Of a stretch of DNA of 61,483 nucleotides, positions 50,646 through 59,988 are shown piece by piece (the first letter of the stretch is position 1; every line of letters begins with the position of its first letter). The DNA is taken from contig JAQENU010000015.1 of NCBI GenBank assembly GCA_027676805.1, forward strand, positions 1 to 61,483, written 5' to 3'. Under the pieces are notes generated by a model, which was not told where the DNA came from, did no database searches, and saw only the letters and a program-made list of their open reading frames with translations. A program made the position numbers and the translations under genes. Source of the stretch: Coprobacillaceae bacterium UN01-12pH3A (GTDB taxonomy: Bacteria > Bacillota_I > Bacilli_A > Erysipelotrichales > Coprobacillaceae).

Positions 50646-52892
50646 ATGAAAGATATTACAATACGAGGACTTATGCAAAATAACTTAAAGAATGTGAATC
50701 TTCAAATACCCAAGGAAAAGATTACGGTATTTACGGGTATCTCTGGATCAGGAAAATCCAGTATTGTGTTCGATACGATAGCTGCGGAATCTCAAAGGCA
50801 ATTGAATGCTACCTATCCCGCGTTTATTCGATCACGATTACCAAAATATCCTAAACCAGAGGTAGAGAAAATAGATAATTTAACGGCTACTGTTATCGTT
50901 GATCAATCACCATTAGGCGGGAATTCACGATCAACAGTGGGAACCATCAGTGGCTTGTATGCCAGTCTAAGGCTATTATTTTCCAGAATAGGGAAGCCTT
51001 ATGTAGGAACTGCCTCTTATTTTTCTTTTAATGACCCAAACGGGATGTGCAGGACTTGTTCGGGTTTGGGTAAAATAACTAAAATAAATATAGAAGCAGT
51101 TATTGATTTTAATAAATCTTGGAATGAAGGGTGTTTAAATGATTCTTTATATTCACCTGGTTCATGGTATTGGAAACAATATGCAGAGTCTGGTTTGTTT
51201 AAACTTGATAAGCCGATAAAAGATTATACAGAGGAAGAATACAATCTTCTGTTATATGGTTCTCGTGATGGGAAAAGTAAGCCGGAAAACGCGAAAGTAA
51301 CAGGAATCTATCATAAATATGCAAAAACACTGTTGAATCGGGATATAAGTGATAAAAGTAAGCATACAAAAGAAAAGTCACAGAATTTAATTTCAGAGGT
51401 AGAATGCACAAAATGTCATGGGCGTAGATTGAATGAGACTAGTCTTAGCTGTAAAATTCATGGCTATTCGATTGCTGATATGTGTTGTATGGAACTCACT
51501 TTGTTACGAGCTGTTTTATCTGAAATATCGGATCCTACTGTGAATATCTTAATACAAAGCTTGATAGCAGGACTTGATCGAATGATTGATATTGGGTTAC
51601 CATATCTTCATTTAAACCGTGAAACACCAACACTTTCCGGTGGAGAAGCACAACGCTTGAAGCTGGTTCGTTATATGGGAAGTAGTCTAAGTGGCATGAC
51701 TTACATTTTTGATGAGCCAAGTGCCGGGATGCATCCCCGTGATGTTTACCGTATGAATAAGTTATTGAAGCAGCTGCGGGATAAAGGGAATACAGTTCTT
51801 GTCGTCGAACATGATAAGGACGTGATTTCAATAGCGGATTATATTATTGATGTAGGACCATTTGCCGGGAGGAATGGAGGAGAAATCGTTTTTTCAGGAA
51901 ATTATCAGAAATTGCTTGAAGCGGATACTTTAACCGCTAAAGCCTTGCGGCAAATTGTGCCAATTAAAAAGAAAACCCGTCAGCCATCAGGAAGTCTGCC
52001 AATTCGAGGAGCCTCTTTGCATAATTTAAAGTCTGTTGATGTGGATATTCCTCTTGGCATTATGACAGTTGTAACGGGGGTGGCAGGATCAGGTAAAAGT
52101 ACTTTGATTTCACAGGTATTTGCAAAAGAATATGAAAAAGATGTGATTGTGGTTGATCAGGGACCAATCACTGCGACTAACCGCTCGACACCTGCTTCTT
52201 ATTTAGGTTTCTTTGATGAAATACGAAAACAGATTGCTAAGGAATGTGGTAAACCGGAGGCATTATTCAGCTTTAATTCTGCTGGTGCTTGTCCTATATG
52301 TGGGGGAAAAGGGGTCATTGTAACAGAACTTGCTTTCATGGATCCCATTATCACAGAATGCGAGGTCTGCAATGGTTTGCGTTATAATCAGGAGGCATTA
52401 AGCTGTACTTATCGCAATAAGAATATTGTGGAATTACTAAACTTAACGGTTTTAGAAGCAATATTATTATTTGATGATAACAGCAAAATTAAAAAAAGTT
52501 TAAAAGTGATGGAGCAGGTAGGATTATCTTATTTAACATTAGGGCAGTCCCTCAGTACACTTTCCGGTGGTGAACGGCAAAGAATAAAGCTCGCTAAAAA
52601 TTTGAAAAAGAAAAGCAGTATTATTATCATGGATGAACCTACAACCGGACTGCATATGTCAGATATTCAAAATATATTAAAGTTATTTGATACAATCGTA
52701 TCTCATGGCAATACACTGATCGTTATAGAGCATAATTTAGAAGTAATGAAACAGGCTGACTGGATCATTGACATTGGACCGGATGGTGGTAAAAATGGTG
52801 GTGAAGTAGTGTTTGTGGGAACCCCAGCAGATATGATAAAAGACGCAAAAACACTGACTGCCGATAGTTTGAGAGCGGCTTGTTCACAATAA
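50646..52892 (+). CDS. UvrA-like ABC ATPase (short, non-repair type)
   Basis: The 748-residue protein has two UvrA-type ABC modules: Walker A GISGSGKSS at 31-39 and GVAGSGKST near 479, signatures LSGGEAQRLKL and LSGGERQRIKL, and UvrA-style zinc motifs (CRTCSGLG with ECTKCHGRR, and CPICGGKG with CEVCNGLRY). Only about 300 residues separate the first Walker A from its signature, against roughly 450 in true UvrA, so the UvrB-binding part appears to be missing. Such short UvrA paralogues (DrrC-like) are linked to drug tolerance. AraC/GyrI linkage fits a drug-induced role. GAAAGAAGGTATTTTAA precedes the start. Confidence 0.88.
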   Translation: MKDITIRGLMQNNLKNVNLQIPKEKITVFTGISGSGKSSIVFDTIAAESQRQLNATYPAFIRSRLPKYPKPEVEKIDNLTATVIVDQSPLGGNSRSTVGTISGLYASLRLLFSRIGKPYVGTASYFSFNDPNGMCRTCSGLGKITKINIEAVIDFNKSWNEGCLNDSLYSPGSWYWKQYAESGLFKLDKPIKDYTEEEYNLLLYGSRDGKSKPENAKVTGIYHKYAKTLLNRDISDKSKHTKEKSQNLISEVECTKCHGRRLNETSLSCKIHGYSIADMCCMELTLLRAVLSEISDPTVNILIQSLIAGLDRMIDIGLPYLHLNRETPTLSGGEAQRLKLVRYMGSSLSGMTYIFDEPSAGMHPRDVYRMNKLLKQLRDKGNTVLVVEHDKDVISIADYIIDVGPFAGRNGGEIVFSGNYQKLLEADTLTAKALRQIVPIKKKTRQPSGSLPIRGASLHNLKSVDVDIPLGIMTVVTGVAGSGKSTLISQVFAKEYEKDVIVVDQGPITATNRSTPASYLGFFDEIRKQIAKECGKPEALFSFNSAGACPICGGKGVIVTELAFMDPIITECEVCNGLRYNQEALSCTYRNKNIVELLNLTVLEAILLFDDNSKIKKSLKVMEQVGLSYLTLGQSLSTLSGGERQRIKLAKNLKKKSSIIIMDEPTTGLHMSDIQNILKLFDTIVSHGNTLIVIEHNLEVMKQADWIIDIGPDGGKNGGEVVFVGTPADMIKDAKTLTADSLRAACSQ

Positions 52893-52956
52893 CGCTTGAA
52901 AAAGAAATCTTAATCTTTAAACTGTTGTTTATCTCATTTTAATTCTAAAAGTAAAA

Positions 52957-52985
52957 ACAAGGAGAGAAATCAAATCTCCTTTTTT
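52957..52985 (+). terminator. Terminator after the UvrA-like gene
   Basis: AAGGAGA pairs with TCTCCTT around a 9-nt loop, followed by a T-run. Confidence 0.8.
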
Positions 52986-53082
52986 ATATATGTAGATGAA
53001 ATTTATTGAGAGAAGAAGCACTATAGTGTAAAATGAACACAAAAGAGCGTGGCTCATAAAGAATATAGAGTGAGGTAAATGA

Positions 53083-54285
53083 ATGAATAGAAAATATCCT
53101 AGAGTGACAATTTCCGAAGAAGGAGAAAAATGGCTTAATCAGGGACAGATGTGGATGTACAAAAATAATGTTGTGGATTTAGATGATACGATTGAAAATG
53201 GAACATTGGTTGATATTATGACGACCAAAGATCGTTATTTAGGAACTGGTTTTTTATCTAAACACAGCCATATTACAGTACGTATTCTGTCTATTGATCT
53301 TAATGAAACATTCGGAAGAGACTTCTTTAAAAAGAGAATACAATTTGCCTATGACTTTCGTAAGACTTTAGAATCAGAAAATATGACGAATTGCCGATTA
53401 GTTTTTGGAGAAGCGGATCAGCTGCCGGGATTAACGGTTGATCGCTACAATGATATTTTAGTGACTCAGATTAGTTCTTATGGTCTAGATAAAATAAAAG
53501 ATATGCTGTATGAGGTGCTGCTTGAGGTATTGAGGGAAGATGGACAGGATATAAAGGGAATCTATGAAAGAAATGATATCAATGTACGTTCCAAAGAAGG
53601 GCTTCCTTTAGAAAAAGGATATTGGAGAGGAACGAATTTACCGACTACGACCGTCATCAATGAAAATGGAATAATGTTGAATGTAGATGTGGAAAATGGT
53701 CAAAAGACAGGCTACTTCTTAGATCAAAAAGAAAACCGTGTTTTACTTAGAAAAATGGCTCATGGTAAAAAAGTGCTGGATTGTTTTACGCATACAGGCG
53801 GATTTGCTTTGAATGCGGCTTATGGTAACGCTAAAGAAGTTGTGGCTGTTGATTTGTCGCAGACAGCATTAGATCAGGCTTATGAAAATGCAGCGCTTAA
53901 TCACTTAGAAAATAAGATTCAGTTTGTACAGGCAGACGTTTTTAAATATTTAGATGAATGTAAGACAGGACAATATGACATAATTGTATTAGATCCGCCC
54001 GCTTTCACTAAATCCAGAAGAACAATTGATCATGCCTATAACGGATATAAGAAAATTAATATGAAAGCGATGCGGCTTCTTGGAAGAGGGGGTTACCTCA
54101 TTACATGCAGCTGTTCACGCTTTATGGAAACGGCAAATTTTGAAAAGATGCTAAGGGAATCTGCACATGAGGCAGGAGTGACATTAAAACAAGTGTCAGT
54201 TACTCAACAGAATCATGATCATCCTATTTTATGGACGATGGAGGAAACATCTTATCTGAAATTCTATATATTCCAAATCGTTTAA
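53083..54285 (+). CDS. SAM-dependent rRNA methyltransferase (RlmI-like)
   Basis: This 400-residue protein has an N-terminal PUA-like RNA-binding domain (VTISEEGEKWLNQGQMWMYK), a linker, and a class I methyltransferase domain with FLDQKENR, motif I LDCFTHTGGFALNAAYG, and motif IV IVLDPPAF, followed by the conserved CSCSRF. RlmI methylates C1962 of 23S rRNA to m5C; the Firmicute homologue is YwbD. Length and domain order match. GTGAGGTAAATGA precedes the ATG. Confidence 0.92.
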   Translation: MNRKYPRVTISEEGEKWLNQGQMWMYKNNVVDLDDTIENGTLVDIMTTKDRYLGTGFLSKHSHITVRILSIDLNETFGRDFFKKRIQFAYDFRKTLESENMTNCRLVFGEADQLPGLTVDRYNDILVTQISSYGLDKIKDMLYEVLLEVLREDGQDIKGIYERNDINVRSKEGLPLEKGYWRGTNLPTTTVINENGIMLNVDVENGQKTGYFLDQKENRVLLRKMAHGKKVLDCFTHTGGFALNAAYGNAKEVVAVDLSQTALDQAYENAALNHLENKIQFVQADVFKYLDECKTGQYDIIVLDPPAFTKSRRTIDHAYNGYKKINMKAMRLLGRGGYLITCSCSRFMETANFEKMLRESAHEAGVTLKQVSVTQQNHDHPILWTMEETSYLKFYIFQIV

Positions 54286-54329
54286 ATGTACTCAACATAT
54301 ATTATAAGAGGTTCTTTTAAGAAACGATA

Positions 54330-54362
54330 AATAGTGGCATATGTATTCATATGTCATTTTTA
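54330..54362 (+). terminator. Terminator after the RlmI-like gene
   Basis: TGGCATATG pairs with CATATGTCA around TATT and is followed by TTTTTATTT. Confidence 0.75.
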
Positions 54363-54475
54363 TTTGGAAAAGAGAAGGAAGAAAGAGAAATCGATTGTAG
54401 AGTAATTTATAGGGAGAGTCAGTAGCTTAAACGTGATGATAATAGTGAGGCAAAGAGTTTATATTTACATGGGAA

Positions 54476-54658
54476 ATGTCTATTTTCAAAGATATAGAGG
54501 AGTATATTGATTTAAGAAAAGATAAAGACTTAGATTTATTAGGTGATTGCTGTGGTTATGGGAAGGCAACATATCGGCTATTAAACTATCTGCAAGCTTT
54601 ATCAAAAGCACATTGCAATATTACTTGTGATGTACAGAAGCTTATTCTATTGGATTAA
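54476..54658 (+). CDS. Short hypothetical ORF, doubtful
   Basis: A 60-codon frame, MSIFKDIEEYIDLRKDKDLDL, contains three cysteines in its second half. No clear ribosome site precedes the ATG and I recognise no family, so it may be a fragment. It stands between a terminator and a large imperfect inverted repeat (54673-54741) that could end the convergent HAD gene. Confidence 0.3.
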   Translation: MSIFKDIEEYIDLRKDKDLDLLGDCCGYGKATYRLLNYLQALSKAHCNITCDVQKLILLD

Positions 54659-54672
54659 TATATCTGTAACTA

Positions 54673-54741
54673 AAAAAGAAGAAATCTAATTTAAACGAAC
54701 CCGAGGTATCTAACTATTTGGGTGTTTAGTTTCCTTCTTCT
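54673..54741 (-). terminator. Long imperfect hairpin at the end of the HAD gene
   Basis: AAGAAG-AAA...TAAACGAACCC pairs with GGGTGTTTA...TTTCCTTCTT around a 16-nt loop. It lies just past the minus-strand HAD stop; the T-run is weak, so it may be a folding end-stabiliser rather than a classic terminator. Confidence 0.45.
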
Positions 54742-54756
54742 AAATAAAATGAGAAT

Positions 54757-55482
54757 TTATTTGAAAATATGAAGTAATTCCCGAATATTTTCAATTCTGT
54801 AATCCGGCTTGATACTTTCATCCACAGGAACAGGAGTATGATCACGATTGACCCAAATGGCTTTTAATCCATATTTTTTAGGGGCAACCACTTCCCAAAG
54901 ATAATGATCGCCGACCATACAAGCTTCATAGGCTTTTACATTACAGGCGTTTAAGACATTATCGTACGCTTGCTTCTCAGGCTTCCCAACACCTTGTTCA
55001 CCATCGATAAAGATATAATCCAAAGGCTTTTCTAAATCAAAACGCGCTAATTTTTCTCGCTGTGTCGGAGCATCTCCGTTGGTTAGAAGTGCCAGCATAT
55101 ATCCACGATCCCTTAGCGTTTGAAGTGTTGGATGAACATCATCAAAGACATAGACTGCTTCATGCTTGCATGCTGCATAGTGCGTAACCAGAAATTCAAT
55201 CGCTTCTGAATTATCTATCTTTAAATTATAAAAAGCTTCTTGAATGATCCTTCGTCTAAGCTCGTCAAAGGAAAAATTTCCTCTTGGTCTTTTTGCTTCA
55301 TCTTCCCAAATACTGTTGTTTACTTTATATATTTCATCCGATAATACTAAGGCATCACAAGTAATTGGAAAATGCTTTACCATTTCAGTGCATGTCGAAT
55401 CCCATGCTTTTTTTGTTACTCCACCATAGTTTATCAGTGTGTTATCTAAATCAAAAATAATCAGTTTTATCTCTTTTTGCAT
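54757..55482 (-). CDS. HAD-superfamily hydrolase (YjjG-like)
   Basis: This 241-residue protein has the HAD motifs IIFDLDNTL (D11 nucleophile, D13), LLTNGDAPTQREKL (motif II and III region) and MVGDHYLWEVVAPKKYGL (motif IV). The cap is the helical C1 type. It resembles YjjG-type nucleotidases and phosphoglycolate phosphatase-like enzymes, but the substrate is not clear. Its start lies one base past the stop of the upstream MerR-methyltransferase gene, so the two are cotranscribed. GGAGGAAGCTAAA precedes the start. Confidence 0.88.
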   Translation of the reverse strand: MQKEIKLIIFDLDNTLINYGGVTKKAWDSTCTEMVKHFPITCDALVLSDEIYKVNNSIWEDEAKRPRGNFSFDELRRRIIQEAFYNLKIDNSEAIEFLVTHYAACKHEAVYVFDDVHPTLQTLRDRGYMLALLTNGDAPTQREKLARFDLEKPLDYIFIDGEQGVGKPEKQAYDNVLNACNVKAYEACMVGDHYLWEVVAPKKYGLKAIWVNRDHTPVPVDESIKPDYRIENIRELLHIFK

Positions 55483-55483
55483 T

Positions 55484-56656
55484 TTAGCTTCCTCCTAATT
55501 TTATATTCTTTGATACAAACATTCCAACATGAGAAGTCAATTTGAAGTGTTGAAACCTTTGTTGATATTGCTTTAAATAATCATAGAGCTTATCCTGCTT
55601 TTTATATAAGGGTTCTAAACCTGAACCCAGTCCTTTGCTGCTGAGTAAGAAATGATAATATTCGTCTAAATCTGTGATTTTGTAGATTTCTTTTCTTTCA
55701 TACAGCTGAATATCATTGAAATAATGGGCTAGTTTTTCTTTCCCATTCTCATAGCCAAATTTTCGATATAAAATAGACTGATCAAATGAAATCTTTTTAT
55801 CAAATTTGGAAAGCAAGGCATCTCGTTCTTTCATCATCTCCTTTCCAATTGTAGAACAATAAAATAGTCCATCGGTTTTTAATACGCGGCATATTTCATT
55901 TAAGGCTGAGGATAAATCTTCAAAATACATCAAAACATGATTGGCTATAACGATATCAAACTGCTGATCAGGATACGGAAGCTGGTAGCAATCCGCAGTC
56001 TCATAAGCTTTGATTTGCTTTATCTGCTTTAAATTCTGCTGACTTTCCTTTACCATGCTTTCGGAAAGATCGGTAAGTGTTATTTCAACATCATTGGGAA
56101 TTTTATCTGCGTTTGATAACCAGAAGCTGCCATCTCCGCAGCCAATTTCTAGTATTTTTGCATGAGGTATAAATGAATAATGTCCGAACATCCATTGATG
56201 ATAATTATCATCAAATTGAGTATGATGCTGATGAAATTTAATGCGTGTCTGTAATCCGACAGGTGTTTGAAACTGCAATTTCAAGTTGGAAGCATTTTGA
56301 ATTCTTAAAAATTCTTTATAGATATCTTGATTTTCCATTCCATTATTTAACTTCAGTCTTTCGATAAGATCAAGCATGGTTTTAATATTGGTCATCTGAA
56401 TATTTAATAAGTCTTGCTGCATAATCAATTGATCTTCAATTTCTCTATTAGAAAGAATCTCTTTTATTTCCATTAGGGTGTAGTTAGCTTTTTTGAGTAA
56501 TTGAATGGTTTGCATTTTAATCAGATTGTTGTCATCTAAATATTTTATTCCATCAATTAGTTCATCCTCCAATAGACCAAGGGTTTCATAGTATCTCAAG
56601 GCTCTAATGGTTGACTGACTGATTTTTGAAAATTCTCGGTATGTTAATTTTGCCAT
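55484..56656 (-). CDS. MerR-type regulator fused to a SAM-dependent methyltransferase
   Basis: The 390-residue protein has an N-terminal MerR winged helix (YREFSKISQSTIRALRYYETLGLL, LLKKANYTLMEIKEIL), a helical dimerisation stretch (about 75-105), then a class I methyltransferase domain with motif I KILEIGCGDGSFW near 167-179 and DIVIANHVLMYFEDL then CRVLKTDGLFYCST. The fusion suggests a regulator whose sensor is, or was, a methyltransferase. Its own promoter has the 19-bp spacer typical of MerR control. GGAGATGAAAAGAG precedes the ATG. Confidence 0.9.
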   Translation of the reverse strand: MAKLTYREFSKISQSTIRALRYYETLGLLEDELIDGIKYLDDNNLIKMQTIQLLKKANYTLMEIKEILSNREIEDQLIMQQDLLNIQMTNIKTMLDLIERLKLNNGMENQDIYKEFLRIQNASNLKLQFQTPVGLQTRIKFHQHHTQFDDNYHQWMFGHYSFIPHAKILEIGCGDGSFWLSNADKIPNDVEITLTDLSESMVKESQQNLKQIKQIKAYETADCYQLPYPDQQFDIVIANHVLMYFEDLSSALNEICRVLKTDGLFYCSTIGKEMMKERDALLSKFDKKISFDQSILYRKFGYENGKEKLAHYFNDIQLYERKEIYKITDLDEYYHFLLSSKGLGSGLEPLYKKQDKLYDYLKQYQQRFQHFKLTSHVGMFVSKNIKLGGS

Positions 56657-56677
56657 CTCTTTTCATCTCCTACATTG

Positions 56678-56708
56678 ATTCTACAGTGGAACGTACCGTG
56701 CCTGTCAA
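56678..56708 (-). promoter_or_regulatory. MerR-type promoter with a 19-bp spacer
   Basis: Read on the minus strand, TTGACA (56703-56708) and TAGAAT (56678-56683) are separated by 19 bp. A partial dyad, GGTACGTTCC, lies in the spacer. MerR activators twist such over-long spacers to allow transcription. It stands directly ahead of the MerR-methyltransferase gene. Confidence 0.75.
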
Positions 56709-56721
56709 TAAGAATTAGAAT

Positions 56722-56757
56722 AAAAAAGCAGAACAGCAATAATACTGTCCTGCTTAA
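56722..56757 (-). terminator. Terminator of the ABC transporter operon
   Basis: AAGCAG-ACAG pairs with CTGT-CTGCTT around CAATAATA, with a T-run on the minus strand (A-run at 56722-56727 on the plus strand). Confidence 0.75.
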
Positions 56758-56779
56758 CTATATAATTATTTGAAATTGA

Positions 56780-57544
56780 TTAGCTTTCTTCATTTTCAAA
56801 GCAATCTCGGATACGGTGTAAATAATCGAGCTGGCTTAATTCTCCACGTGTAAACTCAGTAGTAATTTGACCATCTTTTAAGTAAAAGAAGCGGCTTGAA
56901 TAACTTGCAACCAATAGATCATGTGTCACAAGCAAGATGGTTAGATTTAAACGCTTATTTAACTTTTGCAGTATTTTAAGCAGTTCATGAGCATTCTTTT
57001 GATCTAAATTACCGGTTGGTTCATCCGCGACAATTAATTTTGGATTAGTGACTAAAGCTCGGGCTACGGCGATGCGCTGCTTTTGACCACGAGAACATTG
57101 ATCCACCATTTTATCAAGCTGATCTTCAATGTGCAGCAGGTAAGCAACATCTTGAACCCGATGCCTTATTTCTTCTTTATCGACATTATTTACAAGCAGG
57201 GGTGTTGCAATGTTTTTAAATACGCTTAGACGTTCATTTAAATAGAAATCTTGGAAAATAAAACCTAAATGTTCATGTCTGAAGTCAGCTAATCCAATTA
57301 ATCCTAATTTACCCACACTGGTATTATTAATGATCACCGCTCCGGTCGTTGGTGCATCTATTGTAGACAATAAATTGAGGAGTGTTGTTTTACCGCTTCC
57401 GGAAGGACCCATGATACACACAAATTCACCGCTGTAGATTTTTAAGTCAATGCCTTTGATGACATCATGACGATTGGTTCGGTATAAGCCAAATGATTTT
57501 GTGAGATGACGTGCTTCTAAAATAACATCTTTTTGCGAACTCAT
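56780..57544 (-). CDS. ABC transporter ATPase, third gene of the operon
   Basis: This 254-residue MacB/LolD/BceA-type nucleotide-binding domain has Walker A MGPSGSGKTT near residue 46, Q-loop FIFQDFYLNERL, Walker B LIVADEPTGNLD and the H-loop LLVTHD. The signature reads CSRGQKQRIAVARAL, with Arg where LSGGQ has its first Gly. It overlaps the permease gene by 4 bp (ATGA). Two different ATPases flank one permease, so the transporter may use a heterodimer. Confidence 0.9.
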   Translation of the reverse strand: MSSQKDVILEARHLTKSFGLYRTNRHDVIKGIDLKIYSGEFVCIMGPSGSGKTTLLNLLSTIDAPTTGAVIINNTSVGKLGLIGLADFRHEHLGFIFQDFYLNERLSVFKNIATPLLVNNVDKEEIRHRVQDVAYLLHIEDQLDKMVDQCSRGQKQRIAVARALVTNPKLIVADEPTGNLDQKNAHELLKILQKLNKRLNLTILLVTHDLLVASYSSRFFYLKDGQITTEFTRGELSQLDYLHRIRDCFENEES

Positions 57545-58833
57545 GATAAGGCACCTTCTTTCATTAATAATCGTTTACGATAATAGTAGGTTGCAATTAA
57601 TGAGATAATTGTACACGATACACTAAAGCCAATAAGGATCAAGCCCATAGATAATGGCATAAAGGATAAATTCGTCGCTATCATTATTCCCCCAAAAATA
57701 ATCGGAGAAATCATCATCATAATAAATAAGATAAACAATTCTAAACGGTTAATTTTATTTAACTGTTTACGTTGGAAGCCAAGATAATAGAGTGTTCTAA
57801 ATTGCTGCAGCTGATTAGGTGTTTCTATAAGATTACGGTAAAATAAGGCAAGGTTCATTAATACAATGATAATAAAATAGCTCATGCATAAGATAGAAAA
57901 TATTTTTGTATCTGTCATCGTTTCGATCATAAATGCCATTAAAAAGGTTATCGCCATAAAGGTAATGCAGATGTAACCACATAATGAAACAATTAAATCT
58001 GAAGCTCGTCCTATGGCAATCATGCTTTCTTTTTTATTTATGCAGAATTTGGTTCTAATAAGCAGGAATACTTTAGGTAATGCCTTTTTTATAATCTTAT
58101 TTAAGGCAACTGCGCCAACACCACACATAAAGCATAGAGCGCGGCTTTGACCTGAAACAGTAGTTACTCCGTATATTGCGGCAGCATATAGGAGCCACCA
58201 GACGATCTTAGGCATACGTATATGAGAGACAGGCAATGGCTTACTATTTTTAGATGGACCACTTAATAAATCAATAAGCTCGCTTTGATAAGCGAAGCCA
58301 ACTGCTGCAATAGCTAATGTTACGATTACAATTCCAATTACCATTAAACCAGAGACAACCGCTTCACTAGAAATATAGAAAAGTGGGATCGACACACCCG
58401 TAGTCAGACTTATAATGCCATTGAAGATTGGATTCATTACAATAAATAACACAATGCCAAGCGGTATAGCTTTAATCAACACCAGCATAATCTGCATTAA
58501 GAAGTACACACTGATCCTGACAAGGTTAACACCCGAAAGATGCAGTATAGCAATTTCTTTATTTTTTTGTTTAAGAAAAGTATTCGAAATAACATACATT
58601 AATCCGCCAATGGCTAAGATCATTATTAATCCCACCGTCATAACAAAGAGGTTAGCATTATTTTCAGAAAAGAATGATCCGCCAATACTTACAACCTTGT
58701 AGGAATCATTATTCATATAATTAAAGAATAAGAGTACAGAAGATGAACAAAAAGCCAAAATAAACATATATACATAATTCTTTTTCTTATCTAACATGAA
58801 ATTTTCTTTGGAAAAATTAAATAAATCTCTCAT
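57541..58833 (-). CDS. FtsX/BceB-like ABC permease
   Basis: This 430-residue membrane protein has about ten hydrophobic segments and an FtsX-type core. It starts MRDLFNFSKENFMLDKKKNY, as BceB-family permeases do, with the ISNTFLKQKNKEIAILHLSGV segment after the second helix. BceB proteins carry a large extracellular domain of about 200 residues; none is present here, so bacitracin-type sensing is unlikely. It overlaps both flanking ATPase genes by 4 bp. No histidine kinase/response regulator pair lies nearby. The substrate is unknown. Confidence 0.85.
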   Translation of the reverse strand: MRDLFNFSKENFMLDKKKNYVYMFILAFCSSSVLLFFNYMNNDSYKVVSIGGSFFSENNANLFVMTVGLIMILAIGGLMYVISNTFLKQKNKEIAILHLSGVNLVRISVYFLMQIMLVLIKAIPLGIVLFIVMNPIFNGIISLTTGVSIPLFYISSEAVVSGLMVIGIVIVTLAIAAVGFAYQSELIDLLSGPSKNSKPLPVSHIRMPKIVWWLLYAAAIYGVTTVSGQSRALCFMCGVGAVALNKIIKKALPKVFLLIRTKFCINKKESMIAIGRASDLIVSLCGYICITFMAITFLMAFMIETMTDTKIFSILCMSYFIIIVLMNLALFYRNLIETPNQLQQFRTLYYLGFQRKQLNKINRLELFILFIMMMISPIIFGGIMIATNLSFMPLSMGLILIGFSVSCTIISLIATYYYRKRLLMKEGALS

Positions 58834-59585
58834 AATAACGCCTCCATATCCGGAACAATTGCATTAAAGAGCAGCTTGTAGAATTCATCATTAGTGAGAT
58901 CTTCTTTATTATAAATATGCTGAAAGCGTCCATCAACTAAGTAATAAACTATATTGGCATAGCTTGCACAAAGCGGATCATGTGTAACCATTAAAATAGT
59001 TGTTCCCTGCTTATTTATCATAGTAAATTGATCTAACAACTGACGTGTATTGACACTGTCAAGATTACCGGTTGGTTCATCAGCGACAATAATTCTCGGC
59101 TGATCCAACAAAGCACGGAGAATAGAAGCACGCTGATTTTGTCCACTTGAGCATTCCCTTGGATAATGATAGAGTACTTGATCGATATCAAGGATTTTTG
59201 CCAGATGATGAATCTGTTCCATCATTTTTTTCTTTTGACTGATAGAATGCTTGATAATAATATTTTCAAATAGGGTGATGGAATCAATCAGTTGATGTTC
59301 TTGAAAAATATAGCCAAGTTCATTTTGTCGAAACTGGCTCAAAGCTGTTTCATCTAAGTCTGTAGATCTTTTACCATTGATAATCACTTCCCCCGAAGTT
59401 GGATAATCCATCGTCGAAATAAGATTGATTAATGTACTTTTACCGCTTCCCGAGGGTCCCATGATACAAATAAAGTCACCGGCATCAATTTTTAAGTTGA
59501 GTTGATCAATTGCCATAAACGGCTTAGGACCATTTAAATCATAAACTTTTGTCACCTCTTGCAAGGTGATAATGTTATCTTTCAT
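58830..59585 (-). CDS. ABC transporter ATPase, first gene of the operon
   Basis: This 251-residue nucleotide-binding domain has Walker A MGPSGSGKST near residue 42, Q-loop YIFQEHQLID, Walker B IIVADEPTGNLD and LMVTHD. The signature is CSSGQNQRASILRAL, with Ser where LSGGQ has its first Gly. It is clearly paralogous to the third gene. Read on its strand, GGGAGGCGATTTT precedes the start. Confidence 0.9.
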   Translation of the reverse strand: MKDNIITLQEVTKVYDLNGPKPFMAIDQLNLKIDAGDFICIMGPSGSGKSTLINLISTMDYPTSGEVIINGKRSTDLDETALSQFRQNELGYIFQEHQLIDSITLFENIIIKHSISQKKKMMEQIHHLAKILDIDQVLYHYPRECSSGQNQRASILRALLDQPRIIVADEPTGNLDSVNTRQLLDQFTMINKQGTTILMVTHDPLCASYANIVYYLVDGRFQHIYNKEDLTNDEFYKLLFNAIVPDMEALL

Positions 59586-59988
59586 AAAATCGCCTCCCGA
59601 TCGATATGAAATAAATTGACAAAAATTATTTTTATTATTTCTATATCTATATATTATTACAATAAGCAGATAAGCGCAACTATCTATTCAAAAATTGAAA
59701 ACTTTTCTTTTTGTTTCCCATCTAATGTCAGCTTTATAATTGTGGATAGATTTCTGTTTTGATAAATTTTTTTAATTCAGCAATATTTCTTTACTCCATT
59801 TAGATTCCGATGAATTCAAGTTAAACACTTATTTTAAATAAAAAATACCACATCCAATATAATGGAATGGTATAAGCTGACTCAGTTAGTTTACTTAAAA
59901 GCTATTATCTATTATTTTTCTAAAATGTCATCTTTAATATAAATAAAAATGATCTACCTGTTGATAGATCACGACGTATTTATCATTA
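59586..59988. other. AT-rich intergenic region without a gene
   Basis: About 400 bases between the ABC operon and the nitroreductase gene. The left part must hold the minus-strand promoter of the ABC operon, but I cannot pick a convincing -35/-10 pair. The nitroreductase terminator lies at 59941-59972. I see no other feature. Confidence 0.5.
59941..59972 (-). terminator. Terminator of the nitroreductase gene
   Basis: On the minus strand TGATCTA pairs with TAGATCA around a short loop and runs into TTTTTATTT. Confidence 0.75.

Noticed and set aside
57541..58833. Transporter considered as a BceAB bacitracin-resistance module
   Set aside because: The permease lacks the large extracellular domain and no two-component system is adjacent.
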